DNA of 50,668 nucleotides. It comes from a virus. The stretch is from positions 1-50,668 of IMG/VR virus record IMGVR_UViG_3300042691_045797; one strand, written 5' to 3'. The first letter of the stretch is position 1; each line of letters opens with the position of its first letter. Shown here piece after piece: positions 1-9,900 of this stretch. The notes under the pieces were generated by a model. That model made no database searches, was not told the DNA's origin, and saw only the letters and a program-made list of their open reading frames with translations. The position numbers and the translations under genes are program-made.

Positions 1-2
1 AC

Positions 3-95
3 TCAGCCGAACTAACAATAATTGAGGCAATGAACCCAAAGGAATTTTTGGCAAAACACAATTTGAAAAAAATTGGAAAATACGGAAACCTATAA
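3..95 (+). CDS. C-terminal end of an upstream gene (partial)
   Basis: Frame 3 is open from the window edge and stops with TAA at 93-95. The 30 visible residues include EAMNPKEFLAKH and KKIGKYGNL and are Lys-rich. They are too few to name a family. The frame overlaps the TTG start of the next gene by 23 bases, which fits the tight gene packing seen elsewhere. Only the end of the gene is in the window. Confidence 0.5.
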   Translation, partial: SAELTIIEAMNPKEFLAKHNLKKIGKYGNL

Positions 96-705
96 GATAA
101 AAAAAAATTTTATCTCAAAAGATGAAGTAAACCAAATAGTAAATTGGATTGATTCTGTTAATCATAGTGGTAATGACAGTAATCATCACCTAACAGAATT
201 ATCCAAGACACTTAATGGTAAATCTTATATTTTTGATATTTCCAACACGTCTTTAACAAATTATATTACAAAATTTCAGTCAATATCTGATGTATCAAAA
301 GAGGGGTTACCCTCTTTTATTTTTAATATAATTGATAGAATATCTGAGGAGTTTAATTTTCCAAAAGACAACATTTTCCTACAGGCAGTTGATATGAATA
401 AAGGTGGAAAAATAAATCCACATTATGATGCGTCGGTTGATGGGTATATTAATTACAAATGTAATGTGAGTGTTTTATCAGAGGACTATGAATTATTCTT
501 GGATAAAGAATCGATTAAAATTCAAGAAACTGATTTATACGGATTTGAGGCTTCACTATATAAACACTGGACAAATGAGTTTAATTCAAGAAGAATTTTT
601 TTGAGTTTTGGGTTTGTTTTACCATATGAAATTTTAAACAGAACTGAAAATGACCCAAGAATTAGATTAAGTAAAAGAATTGGGAAATACTTCCAACAAC
701 TTTAA
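73..705 (+). CDS. 2-oxoglutarate/Fe(II)-dependent dioxygenase, possible prolyl hydroxylase
   Basis: 210 aa. The C-terminal half shows the double-stranded beta-helix signature of 2OG-Fe(II) oxygenases: HYD at H117/D119, distal H165 in LYKHW, and Arg at 173/174 before a beta strand (RRIFLSFGF), the usual place for the residue that binds 2-oxoglutarate. Such enzymes hydroxylate proteins, nucleotides or small molecules; the H-x-D...H...R layout also fits prolyl 4-hydroxylases. The substrate cannot be read from the sequence. Start: the frame has a TGA at 64-66 and no ATG until about residue 108, so TTG at 73 is the only plausible start, overlapping the upstream gene. It sits just before the Pro/Thr-rich fibre genes, which makes prolines in those linkers a candidate substrate (inference). 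The oxygenase call is fairly firm; the prolyl hydroxylase role is a hypothesis. Confidence 0.72.
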   Translation: MENTETYKIKKNFISKDEVNQIVNWIDSVNHSGNDSNHHLTELSKTLNGKSYIFDISNTSLTNYITKFQSISDVSKEGLPSFIFNIIDRISEEFNFPKDNIFLQAVDMNKGGKINPHYDASVDGYINYKCNVSVLSEDYELFLDKESIKIQETDLYGFEASLYKHWTNEFNSRRIFLSFGFVLPYEILNRTENDPRIRLSKRIGKYFQQL

Positions 706-713
706 TATTTATA
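706..713 (+). promoter_or_regulatory. TATTTATA motif, candidate late promoter
   Basis: TATTTATA ends 14 bases before ATG 728 and continues into AAATA, so it also reads TATAAATA, the T4 late-promoter core, at 710-717. It is one of many copies of TATTTAT(A/T) placed just upstream of structural genes in this window. Promoter function is inferred. Confidence 0.35.
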
Positions 714-727
714 AATAAAGTTTTTGG

Positions 728-1264
728 ATGCCGGCAACAGTCAAGATTGGAAGTAATAATTATAGTGGACAAACAGCAGTAATTACATTTTTGCCTAATA
801 CAGGAGGAACTGTAAATGTTGGCTCACAGGTTATACCATATGACTACTCCACAGATTACTTTTACGGTACATATGAATTAGATTTTACAGGATTTAATTA
901 TACCTGTTCCTTCTCAATTATTTCAGGACAAACTTTACCTGTATTTACTCCACCAACACCAGGTCCAATTACTTACACATTTGACGCCCCATATCAGCAA
1001 GACCCTGAGGTCATGCCAAATCAAACTTTATCAGGAACAAGTTTATCGGCACTTACAACAAATATATTAATCGAACCAAACTTTGCCGGAACTTTTGATG
1101 GTGGTATTTCTCAGTTTAGAATGTATGTTGAGCCATTAAACGCGGCTGAAATAGTACATAACTTTGATATTTTAAAATCCAAGTTTCAGATGTTTGACCC
1201 AAGATGTCCTAATTGTGCTACGGGTGGAACCATAAATGATATTGTAGTTGAAGAAATACCATGA
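728..1264 (+). CDS. Small fibre-type structural protein with shared N-terminal anchor module
   Basis: 178 aa. Residues 1-65 are a beta-rich module (NYSGQ, ITFLPNTGGT, IPYDYSTDYFYGTY, FNYTCSFSI) that recurs at the start of the proteins beginning at 6926 and 13124 and, more diverged, at 1261. The C-terminal part (residues about 115-170: FDGGISQFRMY, LNAAEIVHNF, FDPRCPNC) looks like the closing strands of a LamG/concanavalin-like jelly roll, as found at the ends of phage adhesins, but the domain is too short to be whole. It has no Pro/Thr linker. The stop overlaps the next start as ATGA (1261-1264), so the two are probably translated together. Likely a virion adhesin subunit or a shortened paralogue of the large fibres; the exact role is unknown. 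Confidence 0.6.
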   Translation: MPATVKIGSNNYSGQTAVITFLPNTGGTVNVGSQVIPYDYSTDYFYGTYELDFTGFNYTCSFSIISGQTLPVFTPPTPGPITYTFDAPYQQDPEVMPNQTLSGTSLSALTTNILIEPNFAGTFDGGISQFRMYVEPLNAAEIVHNFDILKSKFQMFDPRCPNCATGGTINDIVVEEIP

Positions 1265-4200
1265 TTACTTATATATTTACAAGTGTTAATTTTTTTGGTC
1301 AATCCATTGATGTTCAATATTCTAAGTACGATTCATTTGACAGAATTAATTTGGGTTCAGGGACTTTTCCATTTCAATATACAACTGAACAAAAGGCCGG
1401 TACTTATTTTTTCTATATAAAAAGTTTAGATAGAACTTTTTCTAAAGTTATTGATATTCCGCCCATAGATATTTATACAAACTTTTTAGATATACCTGAT
1501 TGTGATATTTCAGGAACAACAATTTTTGTACCTGAATGTGATGTTACGGGCACTACAATAACTTACATAAACTGTGACATTGAATTTGAAATATCGTCAT
1601 TAAGTGGTGTTTGCACAACATTTACATATATTGGAAGTGGATTATTTCAACCAGGTTATGTAATATATTATGATTCAAGTGGAGTACAACAAGTCATAGG
1701 TCCGACTACTCAAATTGGGTATACAGAAACAGACTGTGTTTTAATATCTCCATCTACCCCAATAATTAGTCAGTTCTTTACCGTTGTTACGGGAAGCTCT
1801 TGTTCATCTATTATTGATTGTATACCATGTAGAATTTATTTTGCTAGCGTAATTAGTAATGATGTTTATAATTATGAATTATTCGATGGAGAACTAACTT
1901 CATTTATTAATACCAACCCTTCGGGAGGTTTTCTTAGAAATATTGCGGCTTCAAATGTTAGTAATTTATTTTTCTTAAATTATTTATTTCCGACTCAAAC
2001 TAACCAACTTTATATTTACAATGCAAACTTTTTTACAAACCAAATTGTAGGTGGTCCAACTATAGTAAATTTCCCTCAACCTCCATTCCCAACTTTTGCC
2101 ACTTTTGTACAAACAATGGAATCATTGAGTAATGGTGAAGGTGTTATTTATTGTGCAAATGGTTATGATTTAAACGGTTTATCCGCTTTACTGACTTTAG
2201 ATTTAAGTGGAAATGAAACATTTTTAACTTTAATTCCGTCAATAATTCCAGTGTCGATGGTTCTTGCATCGAATAATGTATTGTTTATTTTGGGAACTGG
2301 TGGTCCTTTTGGTGTTTTATATATTTTACAACAGTGGGTTACAGATGGGACTCCTGAAAATACTTTTTTGGATTATGAATTTTCATTTGACCAAAGTGAT
2401 ATTGGGGCAGGTGAAAATACAACAGTAATGTTCATATCAGAAGGACAATTATATTTATCATCAAATCAAAGTGGTAATCTATATAATGTCTATAGCGTAG
2501 ATTCCAATTTCCCTCACTCCATAAACTTAGTTAGTTCTTTTGAAAGTGAATATTGGATTAATCAAGAAGCTCAATTTACCTCATGTAGTGAATTCTTTTT
2601 TTACGGACCACCCCCAAGCCCAACTCCAACTCCTACAAATACAACGACCCCTACAAATACACCAACCACAACATCGTGTGAGGTCGATAATGTTTTTCTT
2701 TTAAAAGGAACAAACCCAACCACACTTTTTGGGTATTCAGTACAATTTAACACTTTAACTCCTTTAACTTTACCAACTGACATTCAAGTACAATCTGGAC
2801 TTGCATTAAATACAACTAAATTATGGACGTTACAAAGAAATATAGAGTTGTCCCAAGTAGCGGTTATAGAATACAATATAACATTATCACCTTGGTCGAT
2901 TACATTTAGTAGGAATATTATTGATACCACGGTTTATCCTCCATCCTTCTGCGCTTTATCTGCATTTAGATTTGGCACTGGTTTAGCAATAAAAAATGAA
3001 AATGTTTTAATAACCACAACAGGTTACTTTGATTCTGTAACACCGGTAAAAATCATAGAATTAGATATAACAACTAATACTGTAGGTATTACTCCGATAA
3101 TTAATTTACCATTAGGTAAAGACGGTTATGATTTAATTTTAAGAAATGATAATACGGTATTAGTTAACACAAGAGATTATAATTCACCATGTGAGTATAT
3201 AGTTTATGCCTACAATTACGGAGTTGGAAATGATGTGCCATTATTTTCAATAACAATCCCTAATATTTCTCCTAACCCATGTAATGGGGCTTTAACCGCA
3301 ATGTTTGAATATAACGGAGATGTTTATGTCACAAGAAATGGACTATCGAGTCAATCTTCGGATGTATTAAAGTTAATACTAACACCTCCTTATGGTTATG
3401 TTTCAGTAAACACATTTACTGAAACAGGTAGATGGTCGGCAGGATACAGTGTGAAAACTAATATTTGTATAACCCCAACTCCAACTCCTACTATTACAAC
3501 AACAGTGACCCCAACTAATACACCCACAACAAATTGTTTAACAACCATAACCATTAACGCAATTCCACCATCACCAGAAATGGTTTTTGAGGTTTCTTCA
3601 GAAAATAACGGTAGTGAGGTTTATACTATGAATGGGACTATATTCCATGACCCGTTTAATCTCGACGGAACAAGTCCTGATAACATATATTTAGCTGTTC
3701 TCACAACAGATGTTGTTTGGAGAAGTAGTAACTATCTTAATGGTCCTCTTAATAGATGTGGTTTATGGGCGGTAGACTCTTATAATTTCCCACTTGACAC
3801 ATGGTTAGGATTCAGTTTATGTATTAATGCTCCTGAGACAAAAACATATTGGGTTGGTCTTGGAGCTGACAATAATTTTAGACTTGTAGTTGACGGTGTT
3901 GAATTTATTAATACCGTAGATGGTATATACGATGGCGGAACAACTCCAGTATATGAACCAACTAAAAATGTTTCTTTTCAATTTTGGCACGTTTATCCAG
4001 TATATTTAACAATTGGGGAACACATTATTGACATTTATGGTTTAAATAGAGATGTATTACTGACGGAGGACCCCAATCAAGGGCCCTCTGGAGCTATTTT
4101 TGGATTTGAAATTTATAATAATACAATAGAGGAACTTTTAACCGCAACGGAACTTTCAGATTTAAACATAATTTATTCATCTAGTGGTCAAACTATTTCA

Positions 4201-6864
4201 ACAACAGTTCAAAATATCTCAGGTCAACCCCTTGAAAATGGATATTTATGTCCCGACGGATACACCTTTAACCCATGCAATTTTAATTGTTTTCAAGTTA
4301 TTAACAATTGCCCAACTCCAACTCCTACAATAACAAATACTTCAACCATTACACCTACAAAGACAGTTACTAAAACCCCAACTACCACAAAAACACCTAC
4401 AAACACTATCACCCCAACTAAAACTGTCACATCTACGCAAACACAAACAAAAACAACAACTCCAACTCCAACTCCGACTAATACACAAACTAAAACTCCA
4501 ACTCCAACTTCAACTCCAACCAATACACAAACTAAAACTAACACACCAACTAATACTCGAACTCAAACAAATACCCCTACAGGATTCCCTGAAGAAAATG
4601 CATTCTTTATTGATTGTTGTTCACCTAATAATACTTTCCAAATATTTAATATGCCTTCGTCGATTTATACTGGATTAACTAATTCAGTAGTATATTTCGT
4701 GAATACTTTTAATTTTTCGGGATGTGCGACTTTCACAACAGCAATAAGTAACTCATCAAATAATTTCCCATATAATGTCGGAGATACATTCATAAGTCAA
4801 ATCGATTGTCTAAATTGCTTATCAGGAAATTCAATTATTTGTCCAACACAAACTCCAACACCAACACCAACATCGACACAAACTCAAACTCCAACCCAAA
4901 CTCCTACCACAACTAATACGCCTACACCTTCTCAAACTTTATCGCAAACTCCAACAAACACCACAACACAAACACCAACAAACACCACAACACAAACACC
5001 TACAAGAGAATCTTATGGTTGTGGACCTGATGAATGTTGTTGTACAACATTTACAAATTTCAATGACTTTGCGGTTTTCATAAAATATAAAGATTGTCAA
5101 AACATCGAAGTATATGCGGAAGTTATTGGAATACAATATTCTCCAAATAATTTTATTGACTTATGTGTTTACAATGGGGAATATACTTTATATCCTGATG
5201 AAAATGTGGTAGTTACTACAAGCCAAAAATGTGTGGCAATAAATGAATTTGGTGATTATGCTTGTCCTGCAACACCAACACCAACTCCTACTAATACCGC
5301 AACACCTACAGTAACATCGACAGTTACACCAACAAAGGTTCCTTGTGAGATAATATTAATTAACGAAAATCCATCAATTGTTGTAAATAATACTAATGAT
5401 TTATCTCAATATTTTTTAGAATCTAACAGTTCACAATTTTTAAGTGTTTCTGATTGGTATCCTAATCCTGATTACGTATTATGGAGAGGGAACGCATTTA
5501 GTCAAACTAAATTATGGATGTGTCAGCCTGATTTAAATCTTGAAGAACAATTATCTCAAATTGGTATTAGAGAATGGAATATTACACTATCTCCTTGGTC
5601 AGCTAGTTTTTCTAGGGATATTGTAGACCCCAACGTCTATCCACCGGGTCAATTATTTAGGTTTGGTAACTCATTGGCCGTCAAAAATTCCACTACCTTG
5701 ATAACCACTGATAGAAACGGTCTTAATAATACCTGCGAACAAATTATAGAGTTAGATATTTCATCTGACATACTTTCAATTACTCCAATAATTGACTTAC
5801 CCCCTAATAAAATTGCCTCTGATGTGTATTTGAGGTCTAATAATACAATACTAATAAACACAAAAGATTTTAATACTTGTGAGTTAATTGTCTATGTGTA
5901 CGATTACTTTGTTGGGAATGATACCCCGTTATTTAATATACTCATCCCACCTTCAAACCCTTCAAACCCTTGTAGTGGAAATATAATAGGAATGTTCGAA
6001 TATAACGGTGACATATATATCACTAGACAAAATCCCGGACAAACATCAAGCATAATTAAATTAATATTGGCAGAACCTTATGGTTATGAAATAGTTAATG
6101 AATATCCTAAACTTATTTCATCGGCTTATAGTATACGTACTGATAATTGCTCAACACCAACGCCAACGCCAACAAACACGGTGACCCCTACTAATACAAT
6201 AACACCTACAGTAACTCCAACTAATACAATAACGTCATCAATCACTCCAACCAATACAAAAACACCTACACCAACTCAAACTCAGACAAAAACTCCAACT
6301 CAAACCAATACACCAACTCCAACCTCGGGAGGAACACCTTCTTGTCCAACGGTAGAAATTGCGGCTTCTTTGGGGGTTAATTTAACTGTTACAAACACTT
6401 CACTTTATAATCTCGACATTTATACCAATGAGTCAACTTACTTAACAACTTTGACAATAGGAAGTAGTCAACAATTTAATCAGAGCACTTTCCCTGACCA
6501 AGCCATAGTTGTTCTACCTGAAGGTTACGATTACACTGGAAATTGTAAAACTTGTTTTACATATGAGGGGTTTGTTGGTGATTGTGAAACAGGATGTCCT
6601 TTTAATGGGGAGGTAGAATTATCAATAGTTGATAATGGAACAATGTTAAGATTCTATAATCCAGGACCAACTTACCTATTGGCATTTGACGATGTAAACA
6701 CATATTTCCAATTATTTGAGGCGGCTCCATCGGCTACTTATGATTATCCATTGTTCTTCTTCCCAAATGATATAATTGTGATTCAACCCGCAGGATTCCA
6801 ATTAGGATTTTGTTATACATGTTATAGTACTATTACATTACTTGAGGTTGCATGCCCAACTTAA
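1261..6864 (+). CDS. Giant modular fibre/adhesin with mucin-like Pro/Thr linkers
   Basis: 1867 aa. Order by approximate residue: diverged anchor module 1-65; Cys-rich region 78-187; propeller-like beta domain 189-445; Pro/Thr linker; propeller-like domain 474-735; linker; a PA14/jelly-roll-like domain 760-965 (WVGLGADNNFRLVVDG, then LTIGEHIIDIYG), a fold that often binds sugars; a small Cys motif (CPDGYTFNPC); a long linker to about 1107; Cys mini-domain 1114-1195; linker; Cys mini-domain 1252-1338; linker; third propeller-like domain 1364-1627; linker; C-terminal module with DCETGC 1694-1867. The propeller-like units share patterns such as ITLSPWS-FSR-I. There is no signal peptide, so it is made in the cytoplasm, as expected for a virion protein. 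It overlaps the preceding gene by 4 bases. Most likely a receptor-binding tail fibre; the module names are by resemblance only. Confidence 0.65.
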   Translation: MITYIFTSVNFFGQSIDVQYSKYDSFDRINLGSGTFPFQYTTEQKAGTYFFYIKSLDRTFSKVIDIPPIDIYTNFLDIPDCDISGTTIFVPECDVTGTTITYINCDIEFEISSLSGVCTTFTYIGSGLFQPGYVIYYDSSGVQQVIGPTTQIGYTETDCVLISPSTPIISQFFTVVTGSSCSSIIDCIPCRIYFASVISNDVYNYELFDGELTSFINTNPSGGFLRNIAASNVSNLFFLNYLFPTQTNQLYIYNANFFTNQIVGGPTIVNFPQPPFPTFATFVQTMESLSNGEGVIYCANGYDLNGLSALLTLDLSGNETFLTLIPSIIPVSMVLASNNVLFILGTGGPFGVLYILQQWVTDGTPENTFLDYEFSFDQSDIGAGENTTVMFISEGQLYLSSNQSGNLYNVYSVDSNFPHSINLVSSFESEYWINQEAQFTSCSEFFFYGPPPSPTPTPTNTTTPTNTPTTTSCEVDNVFLLKGTNPTTLFGYSVQFNTLTPLTLPTDIQVQSGLALNTTKLWTLQRNIELSQVAVIEYNITLSPWSITFSRNIIDTTVYPPSFCALSAFRFGTGLAIKNENVLITTTGYFDSVTPVKIIELDITTNTVGITPIINLPLGKDGYDLILRNDNTVLVNTRDYNSPCEYIVYAYNYGVGNDVPLFSITIPNISPNPCNGALTAMFEYNGDVYVTRNGLSSQSSDVLKLILTPPYGYVSVNTFTETGRWSAGYSVKTNICITPTPTPTITTTVTPTNTPTTNCLTTITINAIPPSPEMVFEVSSENNGSEVYTMNGTIFHDPFNLDGTSPDNIYLAVLTTDVVWRSSNYLNGPLNRCGLWAVDSYNFPLDTWLGFSLCINAPETKTYWVGLGADNNFRLVVDGVEFINTVDGIYDGGTTPVYEPTKNVSFQFWHVYPVYLTIGEHIIDIYGLNRDVLLTEDPNQGPSGAIFGFEIYNNTIEELLTATELSDLNIIYSSSGQTISTTVQNISGQPLENGYLCPDGYTFNPCNFNCFQVINNCPTPTPTITNTSTITPTKTVTKTPTTTKTPTNTITPTKTVTSTQTQTKTTTPTPTPTNTQTKTPTPTSTPTNTQTKTNTPTNTRTQTNTPTGFPEENAFFIDCCSPNNTFQIFNMPSSIYTGLTNSVVYFVNTFNFSGCATFTTAISNSSNNFPYNVGDTFISQIDCLNCLSGNSIICPTQTPTPTPTSTQTQTPTQTPTTTNTPTPSQTLSQTPTNTTTQTPTNTTTQTPTRESYGCGPDECCCTTFTNFNDFAVFIKYKDCQNIEVYAEVIGIQYSPNNFIDLCVYNGEYTLYPDENVVVTTSQKCVAINEFGDYACPATPTPTPTNTATPTVTSTVTPTKVPCEIILINENPSIVVNNTNDLSQYFLESNSSQFLSVSDWYPNPDYVLWRGNAFSQTKLWMCQPDLNLEEQLSQIGIREWNITLSPWSASFSRDIVDPNVYPPGQLFRFGNSLAVKNSTTLITTDRNGLNNTCEQIIELDISSDILSITPIIDLPPNKIASDVYLRSNNTILINTKDFNTCELIVYVYDYFVGNDTPLFNILIPPSNPSNPCSGNIIGMFEYNGDIYITRQNPGQTSSIIKLILAEPYGYEIVNEYPKLISSAYSIRTDNCSTPTPTPTNTVTPTNTITPTVTPTNTITSSITPTNTKTPTPTQTQTKTPTQTNTPTPTSGGTPSCPTVEIAASLGVNLTVTNTSLYNLDIYTNESTYLTTLTIGSSQQFNQSTFPDQAIVVLPEGYDYTGNCKTCFTYEGFVGDCETGCPFNGEVELSIVDNGTMLRFYNPGPTYLLAFDDVNTYFQLFEAAPSATYDYPLFFFPNDIIVIQPAGFQLGFCYTCYSTITLLEVACPT
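2608..2676 (+). repeat. Pro/Thr linker 1 in the 1261-6864 protein
   Basis: The coding strand reads as alternating Pro and Thr with Asn inserts (PSPTPTPTNTTTPTNTPTTT). It links the first and second propeller-like domains. Built from CCA/CCT/CCC and ACA/ACT/ACC codons in mixed order, so the repeat is kept at protein rather than exact DNA level. Confidence 0.75.
3472..3534 (+). repeat. Pro/Thr linker 2 in the 1261-6864 protein
   Basis: Short TPTPTPTITTTVTPTNTPTT-type linker between the second propeller-like domain and the PA14-like domain. Confidence 0.72.
4312..4581 (+). repeat. Pro/Thr linker 3, about 90 residues, mucin-like
   Basis: About 90 residues made almost only of Thr, Pro, Asn, Gln and Lys, in units such as PTNTQTKTPT. 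Most alternate positions are Thr. It separates the PA14-like part from the first Cys mini-domain. The antisense strand shows a spurious Val-rich open frame, a by-product of the repeat. Confidence 0.8.
4843..5004 (+). repeat. Pro/Thr linker 4
   Basis: About 54 residues of PTQTPT, TSTQTQTPTQ and a direct duplication of the unit QTPTNTTT near 4949-4998, where the DNA is also nearly identical. It lies between two Cys mini-domains. Confidence 0.78.
5265..5334 (+). repeat. Pro/Thr linker 5
   Basis: Short ATPTPTPTNTATPTVTST-type linker joining the second Cys mini-domain to the third propeller-like domain. Confidence 0.72.
6151..6342 (+). repeat. Pro/Thr linker 6
   Basis: About 64 residues of PTNTVTPTNTITPT-type sequence before the C-terminal DCETGC module. 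Thr, Pro and Asn dominate; the only charged residues are a few Lys. Confidence 0.78.
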
Positions 6865-6908
6865 ACTATTATAATTGATTCTTATTTAGAAATAAAAAAA
6901 TTATCCGA

Positions 6909-6916
6909 TATTTATT
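6909..6916 (+). promoter_or_regulatory. TATTTATT motif, candidate late promoter
   Basis: The motif lies in the 61-base gap before ATG 6926, ending 9 bases upstream of it. The rest of the gap is A/T-rich with no clear terminator or Shine-Dalgarno. Confidence 0.35.
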
Positions 6917-6925
6917 CATAAAAAG

Positions 6926-9900
6926 ATGCCAGAAGTAGTTCTAATATCATCCGAAAATTTTGACGGTCAGTTAGCTTTAGTAACATTTTATCCGTGTACT
7001 GGAGGTACTATAACAATAGGTTATGTTACAATACCATATAACTATGAAGCCGATTATATCTATGGAACTTATACTTTATATTTTGAGGAATATAATGAAA
7101 CTTGTGAATTTTCCATACCTTGTCCATCCCCGACCCCTACACCAACAAATACAATTACACCAACTAAAACAAGGTCTAATGTAACTCAAACACCTACACC
7201 AACCAAAACATCCACCCCAACACCAACATCCGTTTGTTTTTGTTACAATTATAGAAATACGGACAGTCAAAAAGATGGAAAAATAGAATATTATAACTGT
7301 TCAGGTCAATTTACACAAACATCAGTAGACCCTAACGACACTTTACCTTTATGTGTTTCATTGACGGGTACCCAATCATCATTTGTGGTTGTTAGTTTGT
7401 TAGGTCCTTGTAATGGAGGAAGTTGCACAACCCCAACCCCAACTCCTACAAATACTGCGACCCCTACAAGAACTCCTACCTTGACACCAACTAATACCCC
7501 AACCGATACACCTCCCAAAACTCCAAAACCGACGAGGACTCCGACACCAACAATGACCCCAACAAGAGTTCCAAATATTAATAGATGCCACGTTTTTTAT
7601 GTAACAAGAAGTAATCAAGTATATGTTTATAATCCCGAGAACTTCCAATCAATAAATTTAACATCATTCTTTTTGGATGAAAGTCTTGTTGGTTATAGTT
7701 TGGATATTGCACACACTGAAGACACACTTTGGTTGTTAGGACTCGGTTCAATACAAGAGTGGGTTATTACATTAAATCCATTTTCGGCTCAATTCTCAAG
7801 ATATATTACAATACCTTATCCTAACAACGGGGACGGACTTGCGGTAATTGATAGTGGTACTTTAATATTACCAAGAAATACAGACATTCCAAACCAACCT
7901 AATCAAATAATAAAATTAGACATAACTAGTTCTGATAACATTGGTAATCCTCAAATTATAATCTTCTTACCATTAGGTAGAACAGTTTCAGGAGATATTT
8001 CTTATAATAATGATGGTAGATTATTAATTACAAATGGAGACATCAATGGTAATACATTCATAACACAATACGATTATAGTACACTACTGCCCGAGGTTGA
8101 AATAAATATATCCAATTCGGTTGATTCTCCGGCTGGGTTATATTCGCACAATAACAGTATCTATGTTGTAAATTATAATAATGTAGGACAGTCGTATCAA
8201 ATGAATACAATTTACCCCTACAATATTTCTTTTTCAAATAATATAAATCCTAGAATAAAAGGAACATCTCAATTAACTGAATGTTTCAGAAATACTTTTA
8301 GATTAATACCTCAACTATCACAAACGCCAACACCTACAATTACCCCAACTAAAACAACAACTCCTACAAAAACTCCTACAAACACCAATACCCCAACAGT
8401 AACTCCAACTAAATGTTGTAATACTTGGAATCCATACGGTGGAGGTAGTTTAGTCACGGGTACAACATTTTTAGTAAGCTATTGTGATGGCTCATCAGGA
8501 ACTATATACATCCCACCAATAACACAATATTCTCAAATATATGGTACAAATCTTTGTGCATTCACTGTAGTTGTATTGAATGGATTTGGTAATAATGGAG
8601 GTTCATTAGGTTGTAATTGTGTTGGGCCAACGCCAACACCAACACCTACTATGACAAATACACCAACAAGACAAAGGGAATGTTTAGATTGTGATTTGAC
8701 GGGTACAGGATTTACTACAAATCAAAGTTGTGAGGTTTTATTAAGAGCAGAATCTGCAATTTATAAATATGATTTCTATTCACCAAACACTTCAGTACAA
8801 CTCAATATACCTAATTTATCTGTTTCGGCGGCAGATTTAACTCATACTAATAATAAATTATTTGCTCAACATAGTTTTGTAGGTGGTGGATTTACTAGTA
8901 TAAGAGTTTGGGACATAGTTATACCATCATTTAATGCAAATTACCTTCAAGATATTGAGTTAGATTTTTCAATAGGATTTGGTATTTTTGCATTGAATAA
9001 CACTACATTGGTTGTCACCACAGGCTCAACTCAATCGTGTTTTATTGAAATTGACATTACTGACCCATCAAATATTACAACAACTTTTAAATTCTGTTTG
9101 GGTGAAAATAGAAAAGTTTCAAACGGTTCCAATTTCTTAATTAATGATAATAACAAATTGATTGTTTCAAACACACTGAACGACACTCCTGATTATTATT
9201 ATATTACACAATATAATTATTTAACGGGTGACCTCGAAACGGATGCATTGGTTGCGGTACAACCAAACATTAGTATTAATAGATTTATAATTTTAGAAAA
9301 TTCAAGTCAGATTATAATTGGTAAAGGGGACCTTTATACAATACCTCTTAATGACCCATATTCTCCTTTGACTTTTTACGGAAATCCAAACTTTACACTT
9401 GGCCCTGAAATTTATGGAGCGTCCCAAAGATATAACGTTGGTTGTTTACCTGTAGAATTTATACAACCACAACCTTCGCCAACACCAACTCCAACTAATA
9501 CAATGACTCCAACAATAACACAGACACCAACCCAAACTTGTGCAAGACCTGAAGGGTTAACGAATTTATCAATGGTAATTGGATACACAAGTTTTAGAAC
9601 AGACCCACCTACACCATATTCTTGGTTGTTTCAGACTAATGCTAATATAGTTTGTGAATTATTTAATGGTTTAGTTGTGGATACCCAAGGAGGTAATCCT
9701 TTACCTTCCATTGCATCTGCTACATACAAAATTATACTTAACGATGCTTGGACTAGTGGTAATCCCGTAGGTGAGAGAGTTTATGCTCTTACAGGTACAG
9801 ACTGTCAATGTGTAAATGTTGGAAATTTCTACGGTCTTTACACACCAGTAGACCCAAGTGCTAGTCTTCAAAATGCAAACCCTTTAAATATTTTAAACAA

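Noticed and set aside
4293-4544. Minus-strand open frame of Val/Gly/Cys-rich composition
   Set aside because: It is the antisense of a Pro/Thr linker: CCA/ACT-type codons read backwards give Gly/Val/Ser/Trp. It has no start context or domain. The same holds for 2601-2783, 4939-5136, 7306-7648, 31685-31978 and 32074-32500.
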